A stretch of DNA of 64,000 nt from positions 2,790,001 to 2,854,000 of the forward strand of contig JAOVFP010000009.1 of assembly GCA_025738555.1 (NCBI GenBank), in the 5' to 3' direction. Origin of the DNA: Cyathus striatus (lineage: Eukaryota > Basidiomycota > Agaricomycetes > Agaricales > Nidulariaceae). A program made the position numbers and the translations under genes. This document shows, in pieces, positions 23,800 through 36,700 of the stretch. The notes beneath the pieces are model-generated. The model made no database searches. It was not told the DNA's origin and saw nothing but the letters and a program-made list of their open reading frames with translations. Numbering within the stretch: the first letter of the stretch is position 1; each line of letters starts with the position of its first letter.

Positions 23800-26700
23800 C
23801 TAAAGTAACACTTCTGGATACACTATATTTTTTGTAACAGCTTCTTCACTTCTGGCATCCCATATAACCTTCATCTTGTGTACTGATCGTACTCGTGATA
23901 CTCCAACATAAAACTGTCCATGTGTAAACACTCCATTTCGAAGATCCAATCCAACATGAGAAACTGATTGTCCTTGTGATTTATTGATCGTCATTGCAAA
24001 TGCAAGTCGAACAGGAAACTGATGTTGGCAAAACCGGAATGGCACTTGTGAAGCAGATGGTTCTATTTTCAACCGTGGTATGAACACTTGACACCCTTTC
24101 TTGTCCCCAGTTAATAACCGTACTTCCAATACTCGGTTTCGTATTTGTGTGATCACTCCACGGCTTCCATTGCATATTCCATCAGAAACACTCAGGTTTC
24201 GAAGCACCATTACTGGACATCCAATCTTCAACTCCAAGTGTGCCAGTGGTAATCCAGAGCAGTTGATCGTGTTCAGGTACTCCACAGGATAAAGAAGTTC
24301 CCCATCATATCCACGATCTTCTGGAAGTGTATCTGCACTGTGTAATGAAGTTGCTTCCCCTGGAAAGGAAGCCAGAATCTGAGAGTTCAGAGCATCCACA
24401 TCATCATTCCGACTTGACAGAAATGTTCGCTCTGCATAGTACTCATCATTCTGTCCTTCAGCTGAATCAAGTCCAGGGTAGATTGCTGAAATAAGGGATT
24501 CCACAGTATTTGACATGCACTTGAAGTGATTTGGTATTTGGATATCTTCATTAATAGTGTGCTCCCCATGACCTACAGCCAGCTGCCATGCAGCAAAATC
24601 TCGTTCATCTGCATCCTCCACATTCAATCACATGTTACGTCGCAAGTGAATCACTGTAACATCTGCCCAAAGATCAGATCTCTGAAGGCATGCTGACACA
24701 ATTTGAGGTCGGCTCCCTCACACCACCACAGGAAGGATTTGCTGCCAGTCTCCACCATACACCACAGTGCATCCTCCAAATGGTCGCTCATCACGGCGAA
24801 GATCTTTGAAAGTGCGGCTCACTGCCTCATGGATATGTCGGTGCTGCATTGGTGCCTCATCCCAAAACACTGCATCAGCCTTCTTAATCAGCCCAGCAAG
24901 ATCTGACCCCCGTGCAATATTGCACATTGATGTCTCATTGATGTCAATTGGTATCTTGAACACAGAGTGAGCTGTTTGCCCTCCAACAATCAGAAGTGCA
25001 GCAATCCCTGATGATGCAACAACAATCACTATCTTTCCCTCCCCCCGAAGGTAATAGCATAGTGTGTTGTACACATAGGTCTTTCCTGTTCCTCCAGGGC
25101 CATGCAAGAAGAACAGTTCCCCAGATTTTGACTCAATGGCCTGCACTATCTGATCAAAGGCTGCCCGCTGCTCCTCATTCAAAGTTGCCAGTCGCTCCTG
25201 ACCCAAAGCATGCTGTTCCACTAAATTGTATGCAGTGTATACTGCAATCAATGGATTGTTTGACTGGTCTTCCCTCCTGTTATTGGCTCGCTGCTCCCGT
25301 TCACGCCAGTTTTCTGTTGGTAGTGGCATATCTTCCCAGTCTGACAGAGACTTGCCAGAACTAATTAGAAATTTATCAATCAGGTACAGCCCATAATCAT
25401 AGATTTGTTGCTCTGTAGGATCTGCCAGATCAAGGTGTGTTCGAATGATGTGTCCCAGATCATCACAGATATGTTCCTTAAATTGATTCCAGAGTCCCAC
25501 ATAATCCACAGGCCCACAGTCTCGAAGAATAGTCCCAAACAGGCTGCGCAGCTGATAACCTGTCTTCATTTGAGCTGCATCTCGCAAACACTCTCTCCAT
25601 TCACCATCATCCTGCAGAAGACCTAAAGCCAGACATGCCTCTCTGAATGTGCGATGCACAACTCCATCAACTGTTCGCAAGTCTGCAAAGGATTTTGCAC
25701 CTTTGACCACTGTCAGCAATGTTCGCAGGTAGAATCTCTCCCCAGCATTTGGATGAACAAAGTATGTCCGTCCAATGGCAAATCCTCGCTGACGAAGTGT
25801 CCATGTGCGCTCAGTTTTATTCCACACAAAAGTATTTGGCATGTCCTGGTACAAAACCTCCCGTGCTGCTGGGTATTGAATATTGGCCTTAAAGTAAGCA
25901 GTAAGAGTTGTATCTTGTGTTGATGCACGCTCCAACACCTCCTGCACATCTTCAGCATTCTGATCATATATAACAGACTGCTCATTTGGAAGATGAATTG
26001 ACAGCCGAACCACATTTGGGACCTCTTCATGCAATTTAAATGCAAACAGTCGCCACAGAGCCTCACAGGGAGAGACATATCGAGCATCAAAGAATGTCTT
26101 CATCTCATTCAGTTCCTGTGAAAACTCCACTGTAGCGCGATCATGGCCTTTGAAAATGTACTTGTAAATGTACTTGATGGCCTTGATTGATGCAATGCAT
26201 TCAACATTAATATGGCACCTGTACTTCCATGACAGATATCGGTTGTATGGCACAACCCAGCAGTTATTCACTGGGGTCCCATCCCTGGTCATGGGCTGAA
26301 ATCTTGTGATCTCCCTCCTTCTCAGAACAGAATATGAATCATCTGTGATGATGGTCTCATCCTGATAAGCCTTTGGAAATCCCTTTGAGCACTTGCCATG
26401 TTCCATACATGGCTGATTGCTGCCAGGACCACAGGGTTTGTGAATCATGGTTCTCATAATCAAATCATACAGCTCAGGTTCAGTCTCAGGGTCAGGAAGT
26501 TCAGCAGTGATCATGCTGTCAATATCCTCTGGAGTGCGCAACTTGTCCTCAGGAGCCACAAACACAATCAAATGCATATGTGGCAGTCCACGCTTCTGGT
26601 ATTCAATGGTATGGATATGTGCAACACATTGTCCAAAGATGCCCTCCTGGTAGATATCTCGGATGATCTGCTGCTGGATTTGACGAAACACCCGTACCAC

Positions 26701-28248
26701 AATGTCTGGCCGGTCATGAGCTTCCACTCCTTCAGGCAAGGCACTCTTCACATCTGGGTGATGGGGATCCATGGTCACCGTGAGGAAGTAGTCTGGAAAC
26801 TTAAAGTGGCGATTAATAGCCAGTGCATCCTGACAGTTCTGCTGCATGAATCGAGTGCTTCCTGCAAAACTTGATGGAATGATCACCCTTTTCCCAAGTT
26901 CCTCCCCTTGCACATCTGGATTAACTGCAATGGCATCCACTATTCCCTGATAGGTTTCAGCGCGAATCTCTGGTTGATGACCTTCAATCCAACGCAACCG
27001 ACCCTGCTCAGTGCATGCCCATGTATCCACACCATACTCCTGAAACAGCTTCTTTGTCCTGAATTGATGAAGATTCTCACCAATACGTGGATGGATGTAA
27101 TAGCGAAAATGCTCAATTTGTGAGACATGCTTGCGCTTCTTGGTTGTAGGTGCATCCTCCTCCTCTCCTGGTAGCCTGTTGGGCACGTGATCCACATTAT
27201 CAACCTCCTCCACACCATGATATAGAATGCCAGGCTGCCATCCAAGTTGACCTCGTGGAAACAGAATTGGATAGTGAAATGGCCAATACATTGCATTCAC
27301 CTCACTGATTCGCTCCAGTCTACCATCAAGGCGATGCATGATAACCTCACGAGGTCCCTCCACGCAATCACCATCACCAAGCAGAAGAACTGCAATTTCA
27401 TCTTGTGTTGGAACATTGTATCGCCGTCGGTCTGTGCCTACAGGACGACAAATGGCAAGACAAAAATTGCGAGCAGGGTTATTGTTCTGTATTTCCTCAT
27501 AGGCCTTCCGATAGACTGATGCACCTGGATGATGACGATAGAGAACATCTTCCAATATTCTCATGACATTAATATCCATGTTAAGACGACGATTAGCAGG
27601 ATGGCCATTAATTCGATCCTGAGGTGAAGGTGCCTCAGCTGGATCATGAATGTAGAGTTGAGCATATTTTCTGGGAAGACCTTGGCGAGGTAGGAGTGAT
27701 CCAGCAAAATGAGTAACTCGACCTCCAATTTTGAAAACATAAGGACCTCCAGCCTGGATGGAAGCATTATTCTCAATTCCCATGGATGTCATGGCAAAGG
27801 CACAGTTGTATTGACGAATATTGTCCTGGAAATTCTTGTTTCCATCCTTTGCAAGCAGCTCTGTCAACTCCCTGGGTGATTGGCCCCAAGCTGGAAGTTT
27901 AACCTTTCCAGTCAGACAGCAACTTCCAAACTGAAGACGCTCCCTGGTGGAAGCAGTCAAACGTTCAGCCTTCCAATGCAAGGCATTACAGTCAGGACAG
28001 ACATCAGTGAATGGCCCAAGAGTGAATTTTGGCCAGCTATGATCAAATGGTTGGCGAGCAATGGGAACATGTACAGGAGGTGGTGGTGGTGGAGGTGGTG
28101 GAGGAGTTGGAGGAATCTCTGGCACATCTATGACCATCATGTTTTGAGGAAGGAACTGAAGACCTGGAAGTGGATCTGCAGGTGGATCTGCAGGTATTGG
28201 ATTTGGCTGAGCAATTACAGGGTTACCCCATTCAACATAGACAGGAGG
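23800..28248 (-). pseudogene. RepHel main exon, element 2
   Basis: Same architecture as element 1: Cys-rich region, HUH motif KRGLPHMHLIVF, Tyr motif KYIYKYIFKGHD, Walker A GPGGTGKTYVYNTL, Walker B FWDEAPM, and C-terminal VGVSRVRS. Two in-frame TGA codons, at 24,715-24,717 (after QQILPVVV) and 24,628-24,630 (in RRNM-stop-LNVE), stand where element 4 has CGA Arg. Both breaks lie in the helicase half. The frame is otherwise open from the splice acceptor at 28,248 to the stop at 23,800. A 51-nt intron (28,249-28,299, GTATGT...TTACAG) links it to the Pro-rich exon. Confidence 0.9.
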
Positions 28249-28299
28249 CTGTAATAAGAGTTAAATATAATGAAGGTAAGAGCAAGATTTTACACATAC

Positions 28300-28440
28300 A
28301 GGAAGATTTAGTTCAATAAATTGAAATCGTTGAAATTCGCGAGGGGCAGGGAGAGCAGGGAGAGCAGGGGGAGGAGCAGGAGCAGGAGGAGCAGGAGGTG
28401 GAGGAGGAGGAGCATGAATTTGTGGAAATAGAAGATATTG

Positions 28441-28522
<82 letters not shown>

Positions 28523-30012
28523 ACAGGAACAGGAGCAGGAGCCTGTTGATTGATTTGAAAGGCACGAAAAGGAGCAGGGACAGGAGTATTCCATTGAACA
28601 TTTGGAGCAGGAGGAGGAGTAGGAGGAGCAGGAGGTGGAGGAGGAGGAGCATGAATTTGTGGAAATAGAAGATATTGAGGAGCAGGAGCAGGAACAGGAA
28701 CAGGTGCAGAAGCCTGTCGATTGATTTGAAAGGCACGAAAAGGAGCAGGGACAGGAGTATTCCATTGAACATTTTCAGATGCAAGAGCAATATTAGGTGC
28801 ATTTATCTTTGAACAATATTTAAAATAGCTAACTGATACATTTAAAGAATTACATACCTGCAGGGAATTGGGATATTGGATGGGAGGTCTCCATTGAAGA
28901 CCTTGGTTATTGCCAGCCATGAATGGAGCATTCTGCTGCACATTTGGAATAGGAGCAGGGACAGGGGGAGGTGGAAGAATAATTTGGGGAATAGCAATGG
29001 GAGGAGGAGTGAGTGGTTGCTGAATATCTGCAGCCAGTTGTACATTTTGACGGGGAATATTGGGGGGAGGAATAGGTTCAACAATGATTGGATGATCCCA
29101 ATGCATGTTTTGAACAGCTGGGGGAGGTGTATTGATGTGGGGAATGTTTTGTTGGGGAATAGCAGGAGGTGGTAGTGGAATGTTATCAGCCTGTGGAATA
29201 TTTTGAGCTAGATGATGTGCATGAATGGTCTCAGCCACAATTGGAGGAATCTGTTGCAGATTTTGATGAATCTGAGGAGCTAGATTGTGCTCCACAGGGG
29301 GCAAGGGGTTGGTAATTCCCCTCTGAGCTCCATCTGTATGCCCCCTTTCCCTTCCCCTTCTAAGAGGTGGAAGAATGTGAGGGAGATCAGCATGCATTGC
29401 TTGCAAATCAGCAGGAAGGTTGTGATAAACAGGTGGGACTGGTGCATTTATGGAAGGAGTATTTTGTGGCACAATATTATTCTGAGGAGGAGCAGCCACA
29501 GGCAGGGGTGCATTCACATGAGGAATAATAGGTTGTGGTGGAATGTCACCAACCCATTGAATAGTTTGGGGGTGATGGGGTGGCTGAATTGCCTCTGCAA
29601 CCATGGGAGGATTCCATTGTATAATTGGCTGAAATTCAGGAGCAGGAGTATGCTCCACAGAAAGTGGGGCATTAGTGTTATTTCTCCCCCTGTGAGCTGT
29701 AGCTGCACCCCTTCCCCTTCCTCGATGGCGAGTTGAACCATCCCGCACACTTGATTCACTATTTCCTCCACCCTGGCCTCTTCCCCTACCCCTACCCCTA
29801 CCCCTTCCCCTACCAATGGGTGGCACAATGGGAGGAAGACTCACACGCCAGGCCTCCAAATCAGCAGGTAGATGGGGATATGGAGGCTGGGCAGAGGAAC
29901 CTGCAGCAGGCAGAGGTTCCCACCTATTTTCAGGGGTGTCCAATGCACGTAACTCATGCTCAGCCTGCCGTGCATTTTGGCGTGCTTGCTCAGCAGTGCT
30001 GATGGGAGTTGA
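28300..30012 (-). pseudogene. Pro/Ala- and RG-rich N-terminal exons of RepHel, element 2
   Basis: Two exons separated by a 51-nt intron at 28,807-28,857 that happens to be open in frame. The first starts at STPISTAEQARQNARQAEHE and has RG repeats and many short Pro-rich motifs (NVQWNTPVPAPFRAFQIN occurs twice in the second exon). A hexanucleotide run at about 28,440-28,530 encodes a long Pro-Ala dipeptide tract. It ends FQFIELNLP at the donor. The protein part is likely disordered. The start codon is not visible here; the exon upstream near 30,070 may contribute. Confidence 0.7.
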
Positions 30013-31299
30013 CCTTTTAAACAATGATTAGTACACATCATCCTCACTCATTAAGAAGCAATATCACATACATGGATGCCACTGAATTTGTTCTGTACCT
30101 TGTGAATAAATAGAGCAGTTATTTGGTCCAGCTGGGCTATCCCAATGACACAGAGAAGAAAAAGGCGAAATCGGTGGGAACAGCGGTAGTTGAAAGTGGA
30201 GCTACTTCCTAAAGAGGAAGGGGGGCAACTAAAAAATGTGCCACACCAATCTCCCTACACACTGTGCACAGAGAGCAGTCCCAACTCTAATATGAATAGA
30301 GCTGCGTGGCAACCGGCAAACACTCATAAAGAGAGGCCAGATAGGTAGGACTTCACTGCACTTCACCTTGGTCTGCCAAATCTCCTGCCACCGTAATGCC
30401 TGAGACGGCTGCAGCAAAAAACACAATCTCTACTTAATACACAACAATATATATACTGTTGGTAAAACCCAAACAGCACAAATGAGAAATGAGACAAAGA
30501 GCCAGAGAGTCAAAGATCCAGAGAGCCAAAGTCCAGAGCCAAGAGCCAAGAGCCAAGAGCCAAAAGTCCCAGAGAGTACCTGTTTTTAAAAAAAAAACCA
30601 AAAAACTCGCAGAAATGCAAGGTAAACACTATAGAATATAGTGCAGTGGCTGCCAAAAAAAAGCGAAAATTCAGTGAACATGAAGAAATGATGTCCCCAA
30701 ACACATACAGTAGGATGGTGGGGTTAAAAAATCAAGGGGGTAAAGTGGAGGGAGCAAAAGATTCAAAAGGTAGCTATTTTTTTAATTAAAAAATAGGCAA
30801 AAACTCGCAGAAATGCAAGAAAAGCACCATATAATGGTGCAGGTGCTGCCAAAAAAATCCGAAAATTCAGTCAACATGAAGCAACATTGTGCCTAAACAC
30901 ATACAGTATGATAAGGGGGCCAGAAATCGAGGGGGGAAAGTGGGGGGAGCAAAGGAAAGGGCAGGAGCACAGCATCAATGCAGCATTGCAGCAATGTGGC
31001 GCGGCACAGCACACTCTGCCAAGATCGCTTACTAATACCGATGTGCTTAATAATGCGGTTGCAACCTTTTCAAAACGCTTAGTCATTTACTTTTGTTGAA
31101 CATCGTTTGCATCCATCCATTTTGAAGATGCTTAGTCACATTTATCATTTATATTTATTTGCACAATTGTTGAACATCGTTTGCATCCTTTTCCATTTCG
31201 AGCCCATCAATTCCCACACAAAAAGTTCCCATTCACCCATCAAAATTCCCATGCACCATATACGCCAATTTCCACACGCCTTTCTCATTATATATAAGA

Positions 31300-33438
31300 C
31301 AAGCTTTACACCCGTGCTCCGCTACGGGTACAGGAGCCTGTCGGCTCCCTCCTCTGCTCCACACAGATGACAGCTTGCTGTGGGGCTGCGCCCCCCAGAC
31401 CCCCTGCTTCTTAATCCCAGTTCCAAAGGCTGAGGGGCTGTGCCCCCAGACCCCGCTTTTTTTCTTTTTGGGGGGTTGCACCCCCCAAACCCCCTGCTGA
31501 CCCATGACAAATATATCTACCCATGTATTTTATATCTACACCCGTGTAGGTTATATCTACACCCGTGTAGGTTATATCTACACCCGTGTAGGTTATATCT
31601 ACACCCGTGTAGGTTATATCTACACCCGTGTAGGTTATATCTACACCCGTGTAGGTTATATCTACACCCGTGTAGGTTATATCTACACCCGTGTAGGTTA
31701 TATCTACACCCGTGTAGGTTATATCTACACCCGTGTAGGTTATATCTACACCCGTGTAGGTTATATCTACACCTGTATTGTTTAGTCTTCACTATTTTCA
31801 TTCCCTTGAACAGAATAAATATATTTTAATCAATACTCCTATTTCTATTTATTACACTCAGAAACTGTCCCTCCTCAGCATATCCTATCTGATATACACA
31901 TTCTTTCTTTTCATGAACCTTTGATCTTCTGTTGTTTGTTGTCCTACTCACAACAATTGCAGATCTCCCCAAAAAGGATCATCATTTGCACATGGTTCAC
32001 ATTGATCTACTTCCACCCAATCCAATCTCCATTAATCACAGCACATTATTGTCCATGTGCCTTCCACCATCTCCAATTGACACACATCCCACATCATCAT
32101 ATGTCCTCTATTCTCACACAAAACACCATATTTACACTCATGTAGTTTAGTCTTCACTATTTTCATTCCCTTGAACAGAATAAATATCTATTAATGAATA
32201 CTCATATTTCACTCACTTATACACCTCAATCATTAGTATATCCACCATGCATTACTACAGTGCCCATCAAATAATTTACTATTTATGAATTATAATCCTA
32301 TTGTCATCCTCATATATCATATATATCACCTGTGTCATATATATCATATATGTCACCCATGTGGTATATATCTGTAGTATATATTTTATATCTACACACA
32401 TTCATCCACATCAATCACCCATCATGATTTATACTTAAATTACATCACTTATATGTCTCAAACTATTTCTATCAATTCCACACATCAATAGTATCAATCA
32501 GTTAGAGCTCCCTTTAATTTATTGCACCTCATTTACATTATATACCCCAAGAATTGCCCTGAACAACAGATTCACCTGTGCACTATATAGTTTATATCTA
32601 CACACATCCATCCACATCAATTACCCATCACAAATATATATACCTGTGTCATATATATCACATTTTACACCCCATTCATCCCCCTTTACAACATCACATT
32701 CTATCATATAGTGCCCATGTGGTATATATCAAATTTTACATCCCAAAAATTACCTATAACAGTCACAAAATAGGTAATAATTTACTCATTATAGTGCCAT
32801 TGTATCATACAGCTTAAACATTACCAAATCCACTGCAAATTACCACAACACCCATTTAATGATCATTAATTAACTCATTATAGTCCTATTGTTATCCACA
32901 TATATTTACTGATTTAATTGTACTATTAATTCCTTAGGGGGAACAGATTACACCATAAGCAGGACAGTTCAAACAGTCACAATTCACCATAAATTCCAAT
33001 AATAACCTGCAAAAAATCCGAAATCTTCCACAAATAAATATTTATAGTGTCTTTACATATTGTACACATATATACACTGCACTATCTATATTCAAAGGGG
33101 GGGAGGGGGGAAAGGGAAGGGAAGGGAAGGGAAGGGAAGTGCCAGTAGCAGAACTCCAACCATTACTTAATCACCCATTGTGGCGTGCGCATTTTCAAGT
33201 GTCCCACAGTTACATCTATGTCCACTTTCCCAGGCCTTCTCTCAAGATGCTTAGTCATCTACTTTTTCCATTCTGAAGATGCTTAGTCAGTTGTCATTTA
33301 TTTACACGTATTATATTCACACATTGTTGAACATTGTTTTGCATTCATTTTCGATTTTGAGCCCATCAATTCCCACACAAATATTCCCATGCACCATATA
33401 TACCCACTTTCCACACGCCTAGTCTCATTATATATAGA
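31300..33438 (-). mobile_element. Helitron element 3, non-autonomous
   Basis: 2,139 bp with the 3' module, an 11-unit minisatellite and AT-rich filler, but no RepHel. Its last about 160 bp (33,278-33,438) are identical to those of element 4, so element 4 or a close relative is the likely source of its 5' end. A segment near 31,860-31,990 recurs in elements 6 and 7. Confidence 0.9.
31531..31761. repeat. 21-bp minisatellite, 11 units, in element 3
   Basis: Eleven perfect copies of a 21-bp unit containing CTACACCCGTGTAG, flanked by degenerate copies on both sides (31,512 and 31,762). The core is a palindrome with 6-bp arms around CC. The core TACACCCGTG also occurs at the Helitron 3' terminus. 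Confidence 0.95.
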
Positions 33439-33747
33439 CAAGCCTTACACCCGTGCTCCGCTACGGGAACGGGAGCCTGTCGGCTCCCTCCTCCGCTCCA
33501 CACGACTGACGGCTTGCTGTGGGGCTGCGCCCCCCAGACCCCCCGCTTCTTAATCCCAGTCCTTTACACTGAGGGGCTGCGCCCCCAGACCCCCGCTTTT
33601 TTCTTCTTGGGGGGTTGCACCCCCCAAACCCCCTGCTTATCATTTTACATCAAATCTCTTATTGAAATTCTGAACATATATATACTAATATCCATAATAT
33701 ACACTACTCTACACTACAAAATACATATTTACAATATCAAATATAAT

Positions 33748-36700
33748 CTAAAGTAACACTTCTGGATATACTATATTCTTTGTAACTGCTTCTTCACTTC
33801 TGCCATCCCAAATAACCTTCATCTTGTGTACTGATCGTACTCGAGACACTCCAACATAAAACTGCCCATGTGTAAACACTCCATTTCGAAGGTCCAATCC
33901 AACATGAGAAACTGACTGTCCTTGTGCCTTGTTGATCGTCATTGCAAATGCAAGTCGAACAGGAAACTGGTGTCGACAAAACCGGAAAGGAACTTGAGAA
34001 GATGATGGTTCAAGTTTCATCCGTGGTATAAACACCCGACTTCCTCTCCTATCCCCAGTTAACAGCCGAACTTCCAACACCCGATTCCGTATTGCTGTAA
34101 TCACTCCACGGCTTCCATTGCACACTCCATCAGAAACACTCAAGTTTCGAAGCACCATCACAGGACATCCTATCTTCAACTCCAAGTGTGCCAGTGGTAA
34201 TCCAGAGCAGTTGATCGTGTTCAGGTACTCCACTGGGTAAAGAAGTTCCCCATCATACCTTTGATCATCTGGAAGTGTATCTGCACTGTGCAGTGAGGTT
34301 GCCTCCCCTGGAAATGAAGACAGAATCTGAGTGTTCAGACTATCCACATCATCATTTCGACTTGACAGAATTGTTCGCTCAGCATAGTACTCATCACCAT
34401 GTCCTTCAGCTGATGAAAGTCCAGGGTAGATTGTCGAAATCAGTGACTCCACAGTATTGGAAGTGCACTTGAAGTGGTTTGGAATTTCTATCTCCTCATT
34501 AGTAGTGTGCTCTCCATGTCCAACACCCAGCTGCCACTCAGCAAATCGTCGTTCATCTTCATCCTCCACATTCAATCGCATGTTACGTCGCAAGTGAATT
34601 ACAGTAATGTCTGCCCAAAGGTCAGATCTCTGAAGGCATGCTGACACAATCTGAGCTCGGTTCCCTCGTACCACCACAGGAAGGATTTGTTGCCAGTCTC
34701 CACCATACACTACAGTGCATCCTCCAAATGGTCGATCAGAACGACGAAGATCTTTGAAAGTCCGGCTCACTGCCTCATGAATATGTCGGTGCTGCATAGG
34801 TGCCTCATCCCAAAATACTGCATCAGCCTTCTCAATCAGCCCAGCAAGATCAGACCCTCGTGCAATATTGCACATTGATGTCTCATTGATGTCAATTGGA
34901 ATCTTGAACACAGAGTGAGCTGTTTGCCCTCCAATAATCAGAAGTGCAGCAATCCCTGATGATGCAACAACAATCACTATCTTTCCTGACCCCCGAAGGT
35001 GATAGCATAGTGTGTTGTACACATAGGTCTTTCCTGTTCCTCCAGGGCCATGCAAGAAGAAGAGCTCCCCAGATTTAGACTCAATGGCCTGCACTATCTG
35101 ATCAAAGGCTGCTCGCTGCTCCTCATTCAAAGTTGCCAGTCGCTCCTGACCCAAAGCATGCTGTTCCACTACATCATATGCAGTGTATACTGCAATCAAT
35201 GGATTGTTTGATTGGTCTTCCCTCCTGTTGTTGGCTTGCTGCTCCCGTTCACGCCAGTTTTCTGTTGGTAGTGGTAGTGGCATATCTATCCATTGTGACA
35301 GAGACTTGCCAGAGCTGATTAGAAATTTATCAATCAGATACAGCCCATAATCATAGATTTGTTCCTCTGTATGATCTGCAAGATCAAGGTGTGTTCGAAT
35401 GATGTGTCCCAGATCATCACAAATGTGTTCCTTAAATTCATTCCAGAGTCCCACATAATCAACAGGTCCACAGTCTCGAAGAATGGTCCCAAACAGGCTG
35501 CGCAGCTGATAACCTGTCTTCATTTGAGCTGCATCTCGCAAACACTCTCGCCATTCGCCATCATCCTGCAGAAGACCTAAGGCCAGACATGCCTCTCTAA
35601 ATGTACGATGCACAACTCCATCAACTGTTCGCAAGTCAGCAAAGGATTTTGCACCCTTGACCACTGTCAGCAATGTTCGCAGGTAGAATCGCTCTCCAGC
35701 ATTTGGATGAACAAAGTATGTTCGTCCAATGGCAAAACCTCGCTGACAAACAGTCCATGTGCGCTCAGTTGTATTCCACACAAAGGTATTGGGCATGTCC
35801 TGGTACAGAACCTCCCGTGCTGCTGGGTATTGAATGTTGGCCTTAAAGTATGCAGTAAGAGTTGTATCTTGTGTTGATGCACGCTCCAACACCTCCTGCA
35901 CATCTTCAGCATTCTGATCATATATAACAGACTGCTCATTTGGAAGATGAATTGACAGCCGAACCACATTTGGGACCTCCTCATGCAATTTAAATGCAAA
36001 CAGTCGCCACAGAGCCTCACAGGGAGAGACATATCGAGCATCAAAGAATGTCTTCATCTCATTCAGTTCCTGTGAAAACTCCACTGTAGCACGATCATGG
36101 CCTTTGAAAATGTACTTGTAAATGTACTTGATGGCCTTGATTGATGCAATGCATTCAACATTAATGTGGCACCTGTACTTCCATGACAGATATTGATTGT
36201 ATGGCACAACCCAGCAGTTATTCACTGGGGTCCCATCCCTGGTCATGGGCTGAAATCTGGTGATCTCCCTCCTTCTCAGAACAGAATATGAATCATCTGT
36301 GATGATCGTCTCATCCCGATAAGCCTTTGGAAATCCCTTTGAGCACTTGCCACCCTCCATGCATGACTGATTGCTGCCAGGACCACAGGGTTTGTGAATC
36401 ATGGTTCTCAGAATCAAATCATACAGCTCAGGTTCAGTGTCAGGATCAGGAAGTTCAGCAGTGATCATGCTGTCAATATCTTCAGGAGTGCGCAACTTGT
36501 CCTCAGGAGCCACAAACACAATTAAATGCATATGTGGCAGTCCACGCTTCTGGTATTCAATGGTATGGATATGTGCAACACATTGGCCAAAGATGCCCTC
36601 CTGGTAGATATCTCGGATGATCTGCTGCTGGATTTGACGAAACACCCGTACCACAATGTCTGGCCGGTCATGAGCTTCCACTCCTTCAGGCAAGGCACTC

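Larger units (their letters stand above)
23492..31299 (-). mobile_element. Helitron element 2, autonomous type, inactivated
   Basis: 7,808 bp between exact junctions with elements 1 and 3. It carries the 3' module, a RepHel gene with two nonsense codons, a long Pro-rich exon region, and a 5' part with two copies of the about 110-bp repeat (near 30,600 and 30,800). Confidence 0.9.

Noticed and set aside
28308..28802. Leu-rich, Ser/Cys-rich and Arg-Ser-rich frames over the AGGAGC run
   Set aside because: They are alternative frames of the Pro-Ala coding repeat of the RepHel N-terminal arm.
29760..29820. Telomere-like CCCCTA repeats
   Set aside because: They lie inside the coding exon and encode Arg-Gly repeats on the minus strand; similar CCCCTTCC stretches fill the same place in element 4.
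31440..31829. Open frames across the 21-bp minisatellite (and the like at 41.0-41.8, 42.9-43.5 and 45.3-45.5 kb)
   Set aside because: A 21-bp unit is divisible by three, so any stop-free frame stays open for the length of the array on both strands. All such frames are open at once, which shows no coding selection.
33105..33140. Regulatory G-rich element in element 3
   Set aside because: It is a simple GGGAA microsatellite; similar purine runs occur in the other non-autonomous elements without a consistent context.
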